From DATKWS01 sp035529435 (GTDB lineage Bacteria > Krumholzibacteriota > Krumholzibacteriia > Krumholzibacteriales > Krumholzibacteriaceae), in assembly GCA_035529435.1 (NCBI GenBank), contig DATKWS010000214.1, positions 1-10,988 of the forward strand: DNA of 10,988 nucleotides, read 5' to 3'. The number at the start of each line of letters is the position of its first letter. Position 1 is the stretch's first letter. The notes beneath the pieces were generated by a model, which worked only from the letters and a program-made list of their open reading frames with translations, ran no database searches and was not told where the DNA came from. Positions 6,774-10,988 of the stretch are shown here, piece by piece. The position numbers were made by a program, and so were the translations under genes.

Positions 6774-7577
6774 ATGAAAAAAGCGTTTTTCATCGCGCTG
6801 CTCTTGTTTCCCATGATTTTTGCGTGCTGTAGCACCGTTCCGATCACCGGCCGCAGGCAGCTCGACTTCATACCTGATAACGAGATGATGGCGATGAGCT
6901 ATCAGCAGTACGGCGAGTTTCTCAAGGCCAACGCGGTGAGCGCCGACAAGGAAAAGACCGCTACGGTCAAGAAGGTGGGTGTTCGAATTCAAGGGGCGGT
7001 CGAGCGGTATTTCAAGAATCAGGGGATGAGCAGTCAACTGAGTGACTACCAGTGGGAGTTCAACCTCATAGAGAGCGAAGAGGTGAACGCCTGGGCAATG
7101 CCCGGCGGCAAGGTCGTGGTCTACACGGGGCTTTTGCCCGTCGCCAAAACGGAGGCGGGGCTCGCCGTCGTGATGGGGCACGAGATCGCCCACGCGGTCG
7201 CCAAGCACGGCGACGAACGAATGAGCCAGGCGCTATTGACGCAGATGGGTGGAGTCGCGCTGTCCGAAGCCTTGAAGAACAAGCCTGAAAAGACGCAGAC
7301 ACTGTGGTTGTCGATATACGGTGCCGGAGCGCAGCTTGGCGTCCTGTTGCCGTACAGCAGGACACAGGAAAGCGAAGCGGATCACCTCGGGCTGATCTTC
7401 ATGGCAATGGCCGGATACGATCCGAACGAGGCCGTCGTGTTCTGGGAACGCATGTCGGCACAGAAGAGCGGTGCGGCGCCCCCCGAGTTCTTGAGCACGC
7501 ACCCGTCCGACAGTACCCGCATCAGCGACATGAGAAAACTGATCTCCGAGGCGATGAAATATTATACCCCGCAGTAA
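6774..7577 (+). CDS. M48-family metallopeptidase, predicted lipoprotein
   Basis: This is a zinc metallopeptidase of 267 residues, of the M48C type that includes periplasmic quality-control proteases such as LoiP, YcaL and BepA. The N-terminus is a lipoprotein-like signal peptide: two lysines, a hydrophobic stretch and then IFAC, with C18 the likely lipidated residue and a second cysteine behind it. The family-typical STVPITGRRQL follows directly. The zinc motif HEIAH is residues 136-140, within VVMGHEIAHAVAKH, and the third ligand is probably E199 in ESEAD (199-203). The 'STHPSD' segment near the C-terminus is also typical. No TPR or other C-terminal extension is present, so it is the short form. 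ATG 6774 was chosen because it begins the signal peptide and follows AAGGGTGG. It is expected to sit in the periplasm, attached to a membrane, and degrade damaged envelope proteins. Confidence 0.93.
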   Translation: MKKAFFIALLLFPMIFACCSTVPITGRRQLDFIPDNEMMAMSYQQYGEFLKANAVSADKEKTATVKKVGVRIQGAVERYFKNQGMSSQLSDYQWEFNLIESEEVNAWAMPGGKVVVYTGLLPVAKTEAGLAVVMGHEIAHAVAKHGDERMSQALLTQMGGVALSEALKNKPEKTQTLWLSIYGAGAQLGVLLPYSRTQESEADHLGLIFMAMAGYDPNEAVVFWERMSAQKSGAAPPEFLSTHPSDSTRISDMRKLISEAMKYYTPQ

Positions 7578-7646
7578 CCGCCCGCGGCCGGCGAACTCCG
7601 CTCGCGGACGGATGCGCCCGCGCCATCGTCTCCCCCCGGTGTCCAT

Positions 7647-7653
7647 GAGAGGG
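7647..7653 (+). promoter_or_regulatory. Ribosome binding site of the 298-residue membrane protein
   Basis: GAGAGGG ends 5 nt before ATG 7659. The in-frame GTG at 7653 begins within this site, so the ATG is the better start. Confidence 0.65.
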
Positions 7654-7658
7654 TGGAT

Positions 7659-8555
7659 ATGCAATCATTGAAGGCATTCGTCGTGCGCCGGCCCGTATTC
7701 GCGGGCGTGCTCCTATGGCTCTTCTCTGTGGTCCTCACGCTCGGTTGTCTCACGTACCAGGATGTCACCGGCCCCACCTACCCCCTCGAGGGCGACTTCC
7801 GGACCATCGCGGGGACGGTGAAATTCAAGTTCCTGCGCAGCGAGACGATCGGCAGGGGCCTGAGGATCATGCTTCTCGATCCGGTCCCCGGGGGCGTCAC
7901 CGGCCATGTCGAGTACCGGCGCTACAAGTCGGATGATGACTGGATCGTCGCTCCGATGAAGAGGGGGACGTTCGCATTCGAGCGGCGTGGGCGAACCGAA
8001 TCGATTGATGGCGTGGGGGTGGAGCTGCCGGGCCTCGAGGAGCGGGCGGGCAAATACGAGTATTTCGTATATATCGAGGCTGGCGGTGGTGAGCCGATAT
8101 CGGTGACGGGCGACAGTCCCGTCCTCGCCCGGTACAAAGCCGTGGTGCCCCCCTGGGCGCTCGTTTTACATATCGCCGTCATCTTCGCCTCGATGGCGGT
8201 AGCCATACGCACGATGCTCGAGGCGCTCCTCGACGGAACATATAAATGGATGCTCTGGGCTACGATCGTCTCGCTGTTGCTGGGCGCATTCGTGCTGGGC
8301 CCGCTCGTCCAGCGGTATGCCTTCGGTGTGTGGTGGTCGGGTGTGCCGTATGGGTATGACTGGACCGATAACAAGGTGCTGGTGGAGCTCGCCTTCTGGC
8401 TGCTGGCGGCGTTTCTGAACCGGGGTGGACGGCGCAGCCGCTGGTCCGTTTACCTGGCCGGCGCGGTGACGCTTATCGTGTACTTCATCCCCCACAGTCT
8501 CTTCGGTTCCGAGTTCGATTATCGGACCGGTACGGGCCACGGGACGGCGGGATAG
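7659..8555 (+). CDS. Unrecognised multi-pass membrane protein with an extracytoplasmic domain
   Basis: This is a 298-residue protein whose family I do not recognise. The N-terminus has RR and then a hydrophobic helix (about residues 12-31, ending in LTLGC), which reads as a membrane anchor or uncleaved signal. Residues about 32-160 form a soluble, beta-rich domain with regularly spaced strands (for example GTVKFKFLRSE, GHVEYRRYK, KYEYFVYIEAGG) that may lie outside the cytoplasm. Four hydrophobic segments follow, beginning roughly at PPWALVLHIAVIF, WMLWATIVSLLLG, VLVELAFWLLAAF and VYLAGAVTLIVYF. The last is followed by a short tail. No catalytic motif is evident. It lies 81 nt after the M48 peptidase on the same strand with no clear terminator between, so cotranscription is possible. 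An anchor-and-sandwich role at the envelope is plausible but unproven. Confidence 0.8.
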   Translation: MQSLKAFVVRRPVFAGVLLWLFSVVLTLGCLTYQDVTGPTYPLEGDFRTIAGTVKFKFLRSETIGRGLRIMLLDPVPGGVTGHVEYRRYKSDDDWIVAPMKRGTFAFERRGRTESIDGVGVELPGLEERAGKYEYFVYIEAGGGEPISVTGDSPVLARYKAVVPPWALVLHIAVIFASMAVAIRTMLEALLDGTYKWMLWATIVSLLLGAFVLGPLVQRYAFGVWWSGVPYGYDWTDNKVLVELAFWLLAAFLNRGGRRSRWSVYLAGAVTLIVYFIPHSLFGSEFDYRTGTGHGTAG

Positions 8556-8603
8556 CGGACGACCATGAAGGAATCCGCCAAGATCAAAAGCGGTCCATGC
8601 ATG

Positions 8604-10070
8604 CTAATTGTTTGACGGCAGCTCCAGCCCGTACTTCTGCCGCCGGTCGGCCCGCTTGAGCTGCATGGCGAGGAATATCGAGATCACCCCCAGTCCCACG
8701 AGCATGAGGATCGGTATCGTGTAGTTGTAGTTCGGGATCTCACCGGTCAGACGCATCCGATCGATCTTCTCCGAGACCTCCGCAATGCTGTTCCCACCGG
8801 CCAGCAGCCGTTCACGTGTGCTCTGTAATTGCGCGACCACCGCCGGATTGACCATATCGAGCACCTTGCCGATGCCCCAGTAGAAGGCCGACAGTCCGTA
8901 GTTCTGGATGGTGAACATCGTGGCGTATGCGGTTCCCAGCCTGTTCTCGGCGACGATCTTGGCGACCGACGGCCACATCGCCGCGGGCACGAGCGAGAAG
9001 GCGATGCCGAGTGCGAAGAGGCCGGTGTAGCCGAGAATAACGCTGTTCAGAACGGACAGTGTCAGATGCGCGTAGATCAGGAGGACGGAGCCCAGTATCA
9101 TGATCGAGGCGGCCCTGCCCTTCTTGTCCACGAGCCGGCCGAAGATCGGCGTGAAGACCATCGTGCCGAGCGGGATCAGGCCGCTGACCTTGGGGCCGTT
9201 ATGGAAGAAGGCCGATATCTTCTGCCAGAACGACATGCCGTCCAGGTTCGGCATGGCGAAGGTGAAACCGAATTTGTTCACCAGCAGATCCGGCGCGTAC
9301 TGGAGGAACGGGAAGACGGCCGAGTAGAACGCCACGCAGAGCAGGGAGATATAGATGAATGAATGATCGGTGAGCAGTTTGACGAAATCGCTGAATTTGA
9401 ACTTATCCTCCTCGTGGCTCTCCACGCCGGCGGCCATCTGCCGGTCGAGCCTGACGTCGAAGATCATGTAGGCGAGGAACAGTATCGTTCCGAACAGGAT
9501 GATCGACGCGGCGGTGACAATCGCAACATCGATGTTCCCGCCGGCGATATCGAGACCGAACGAGATGGCGCAGAAGCTGCCGAGCCGGCCGACAAGGAGG
9601 TTGAGCCCCATGGCGAAGGCCAGCTCCTGCCCCTTGAACCACTTGACGATGGTGCGGCTGATCAGCACACAGGTCGTTTCCAGCCCTATGCCGAAGAGTA
9701 TTCGGCCGATCATCATCGAGATCAGCATGGCCTTCTTGGAGGTGCCGAACGTGCCCTTGCTCCCGAAGGCGACGACGAACGCGCCGATGGTGGCGATCAC
9801 GCAGAGGATCATCCCCACCTTGCGGATGCCCCACCGGTCCAGGGCCATGCCGCCCAGGATGATCATCAGGGCCAGGTTCGCCCAGGTCGTCGAACTGATC
9901 AGAAGGCCGAACTGCGAGCTGGTGAATCCCAGCTGGCTCTCGAACAGACCCTTCAGCGGCCCGAGGCCGTCCTGGAACCAGTAGGTGCCGAACATCAGGA
10001 TACTGATCATGAACAGAACGGTGAATCGAATGGCTGCCGAGTCCCTCAATAGCTTCTTTGCCTGCTCCAT
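8604..10070 (-). CDS. MFS transporter, MFSD1-like
   Basis: This is a major facilitator superfamily transporter of 488 residues with about 12 membrane segments. The first half carries the loop 2-3 signature as LGGMALDRWGIRKVG (D78-R79 within it), and the second half has its counterpart GRLVDKKGRAAS. The segment FSLVPAAMWPSVAKIVAENRLGTAYA, followed by TIQNYGLSAF, closely recalls the MFSD1 branch, whose animal member exports dipeptides from lysosomes; substrate identity here is inference. Two insertions stand out: a loop after segment 7 (LDGMSFWQKISAFFHNGPK) and a long polar, probably helical loop before the last segment (STRERLLAGGNS to TGEIPNYN). ATG at 10070 was chosen because it has GGAGG 9 nt upstream and begins a normal cytoplasmic N-terminus. 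The frame stays open to 10340, but that leader is not protein-like. It is convergent with the membrane-protein gene and divergent from the PH-domain gene. Confidence 0.92.
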   Translation of the reverse strand: MEQAKKLLRDSAAIRFTVLFMISILMFGTYWFQDGLGPLKGLFESQLGFTSSQFGLLISSTTWANLALMIILGGMALDRWGIRKVGMILCVIATIGAFVVAFGSKGTFGTSKKAMLISMMIGRILFGIGLETTCVLISRTIVKWFKGQELAFAMGLNLLVGRLGSFCAISFGLDIAGGNIDVAIVTAASIILFGTILFLAYMIFDVRLDRQMAAGVESHEEDKFKFSDFVKLLTDHSFIYISLLCVAFYSAVFPFLQYAPDLLVNKFGFTFAMPNLDGMSFWQKISAFFHNGPKVSGLIPLGTMVFTPIFGRLVDKKGRAASIMILGSVLLIYAHLTLSVLNSVILGYTGLFALGIAFSLVPAAMWPSVAKIVAENRLGTAYATMFTIQNYGLSAFYWGIGKVLDMVNPAVVAQLQSTRERLLAGGNSIAEVSEKIDRMRLTGEIPNYNYTIPILMLVGLGVISIFLAMQLKRADRRQKYGLELPSNN

Positions 10071-10079
10071 CTGTATGTA

Positions 10080-10084
10080 CCTCC
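10080..10084 (-). promoter_or_regulatory. Ribosome binding site of the MFS transporter
   Basis: GGAGG on the minus strand, 9 nt before the ATG at 10070. It decides the start against the 90-codon open extension upstream. Confidence 0.7.
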
Positions 10085-10138
10085 AGAACCTGTGGGCAGT
10101 GGCGCCGTCCGCGGTACGGCCAGCGGATGGATAACAGT

Positions 10139-10166
10139 AATATATTCTGGAATTAGCCAGCAACAA
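10139..10166 (-). promoter_or_regulatory. Candidate promoter for the MFS transporter
   Basis: On the minus strand, TTGTTG (plus positions 10161-10166) and TATATT (10139-10144, five of six to consensus) are separated by 16 nt in an AT-rich pocket. The predicted leader is about 60 nt. Confidence 0.4.
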
Positions 10167-10251
10167 TAATTTTCGATTGATGTCCCGGCGGCGCCTCGCC
10201 CGGCCCCCCGGAGGGGCATTCAAAGAAATGCATGCCGCGGCCGGACGGCTC

Positions 10252-10280
10252 TTGAATAAATTCGACGGATGGTATGTAAT
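10252..10280 (+). promoter_or_regulatory. Candidate promoter for the PH-domain protein gene
   Basis: TTGAAT (10252-10257) and TGTAAT (10275-10280, five of six to consensus) are separated by 17 nt. The predicted start near 10287 gives a leader of about 40 nt ending in the AGGAGG ribosome binding site. Confidence 0.45.
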
Positions 10281-10311
10281 GGGTATGTACCGGGTTGCCG
10301 AATAATCGAAC

Positions 10312-10317
10312 AGGAGG
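10312..10317 (+). promoter_or_regulatory. Ribosome binding site of the PH-domain protein
   Basis: AGGAGG, 6 nt before GTG 10324 and 9 nt before ATG 10327. Both codons are in frame and adjacent, so the choice changes the protein by one residue only. Confidence 0.75.
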
Positions 10318-10326
10318 ATCAGTGTG

Positions 10327-10932
10327 ATGCAAACGCGCACGATAAAGCCGAGTGCGAGCTACGCGAGCAAGTTGAGGGTCATATTCACGATCGTCGCGTT
10401 CCTCGTGGCCGTCGTCGGATATCTGTTCGGCCTGCTCGTCGGTATCGACGAGGGGCCGCATGTCGCGTGGGTCATTTTCTTCAGCTTCCTGATCGTCGAT
10501 CTGGTATGGTGGCTCCCCGCGATGATTCTGGCCGGGCTGTACTACCGGAGCCTGAGCTACGAAATTCAGGACGACGAGGTGATCGTTCGAGTGGGGATCA
10601 TCACCAAATCGGTGAAACACGTGCCGTACCGGACGGTGACGAACGTTACGATCAACAGGGGGATCCTGGACAGGTCCCTGTTCAATATGGGGACACTGAA
10701 TATTCAAACGGCCGGGATGAGCGGTTCGACGGGGGCCGAGGAGAGCCTCGTCGGGCTCACGAACGTGGGGGAGGTGTACGACCTCGTTGTCAAGAAGCTC
10801 AGATTATTCCGGGGCCCGATGGCGCCCACCGCCGCCGAGACCGCCGCGGAAACCGTTGCGGTCCCGGGCGATATTTTTCATGAGATGCTGCATGAACTGC
10901 AAGCGATCCGCCGGAACACGGAACGACAATAG
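10327..10932 (+). CDS. Membrane-anchored bacterial PH-domain (bPH2, YdbT-like) protein
   Basis: This is a 201-residue protein with two hydrophobic segments (about residues 16-40 and 47-74), followed by a bacterial PH-like domain. That domain is recognisable from RSLSYEIQDDEVIVRVGIITK, VPYRTVTNVTINRGILDRSLFNMGTLNIQTAG and the closing 'VYDLVVKKL' helix, the pattern of the bPH2/DUF304 family. Such domains lie at the cytoplasmic face of the membrane; their molecular role is poorly known. After the domain there is a low-complexity linker with a tandem AAET repeat (10831-10854) and a short amphipathic helix (IFHEMLHELQAIRRNTERQ) that could bind a partner. It has its own promoter candidate and a strong ribosome binding site. 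The GTG one codon upstream is an equally possible start. Confidence 0.88.
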   Translation: MQTRTIKPSASYASKLRVIFTIVAFLVAVVGYLFGLLVGIDEGPHVAWVIFFSFLIVDLVWWLPAMILAGLYYRSLSYEIQDDEVIVRVGIITKSVKHVPYRTVTNVTINRGILDRSLFNMGTLNIQTAGMSGSTGAEESLVGLTNVGEVYDLVVKKLRLFRGPMAPTAAETAAETVAVPGDIFHEMLHELQAIRRNTERQ

Positions 10933-10988
10933 AGTTTGTCATCCCAATCGGTCTACAGTACACTCGATCCGGGCTGGTGAATGGTAAA

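Larger units (their letters stand above)
10071..10326. other. Divergent intergenic region between MFS transporter and PH-domain gene
   Basis: About 255 nt with no supportable gene. It holds one promoter candidate for each direction and both ribosome binding sites. A perfect 5-bp GC stem, GCCCC (10203-10207) with GGGGC (10213-10217), lies between the two promoters, and the palindromes ATGCAT and CCGCGG occur nearby. No known operator or riboswitch is recognised. Confidence 0.55.

Noticed and set aside
7578..7646. GC-rich inverted-looking sequence after the M48 gene as a terminator
   Set aside because: I could not form a long uninterrupted stem and no T run follows.
8556..8603. Bidirectional terminator between the convergent membrane-protein and MFS genes
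   Set aside because: Only a 5-bp GCGGA/TCCGC pairing with a long loop is visible, without T runs on either strand.
8829..10052. Plus-strand open frames (177 and 229 codons) opposite the MFS transporter
   Set aside because: They lie entirely within the MFS coding region and encode D/E/R/G-rich sequence without domains, typical antisense shadows of membrane-protein genes.
10071..10340. 90-codon N-terminal extension of the MFS transporter
   Set aside because: The leader has no domain or signal and contains the promoter candidates and the GGAGG site; ATG at 10070 has a good ribosome binding site.

Overview
The window looks like a moderately GC-rich bacterial chromosome segment, probably from an uncultured lineage. 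Shine-Dalgarno sites precede many genes. A lipobox-bearing M48 peptidase hints at a diderm envelope. No rRNA, tRNA, CRISPR array or mobile element is visible. The feel is of the FCB superphylum or a nearby candidate phylum, but this is an impression and not a placement.

Layout, left to right. (1) Positions 2-310 hold the C-terminal 102 codons of a gene that starts outside the window. (2) Positions 362-6591 hold a compact plus-strand gene train: radical SAM 1, radical SAM 2, a GT28/MGDG-synthase-like glycosyltransferase, radical SAM 3, radical SAM 4 and a UDP-glucuronate decarboxylase. Neighbouring genes overlap by 4 or 20 nt or are separated by no more than 13 nt, so they almost certainly form one operon. 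(3) Positions 6592-8555 hold a secreted M48 metalloprotease lipoprotein and an unrecognised multi-pass membrane protein on the plus strand. (4) Positions 8604-10070 hold an MFS transporter on the minus strand that resembles the MFSD1 branch. (5) A divergent promoter region is followed by a membrane-anchored bacterial PH-domain (bPH2/YdbT-like) protein at 10327-10932.

The most interesting region is the six-gene train. It combines four mutually divergent radical SAM enzymes, each with a canonical CxxxCxxC cluster site and a different C-terminal cysteine set, with a glycosyltransferase of the family that glycosylates diacylglycerol and an enzyme that makes UDP-xylose. I read it as a candidate pathway for a glycosylated, radically modified product, perhaps a membrane glycolipid or another glycoconjugate. 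No precursor peptide gene is visible between its members. I cannot name the product, and I know of no characterised pathway with this exact gene order.

Two sequence oddities sit inside the train. The first radical SAM gene has no convincing start codon where its conserved N-terminus begins. The fourth stops just before the expected last cysteine of its SPASM domain, while the +1 frame encodes that cysteine and runs on, in frame, into the decarboxylase gene.
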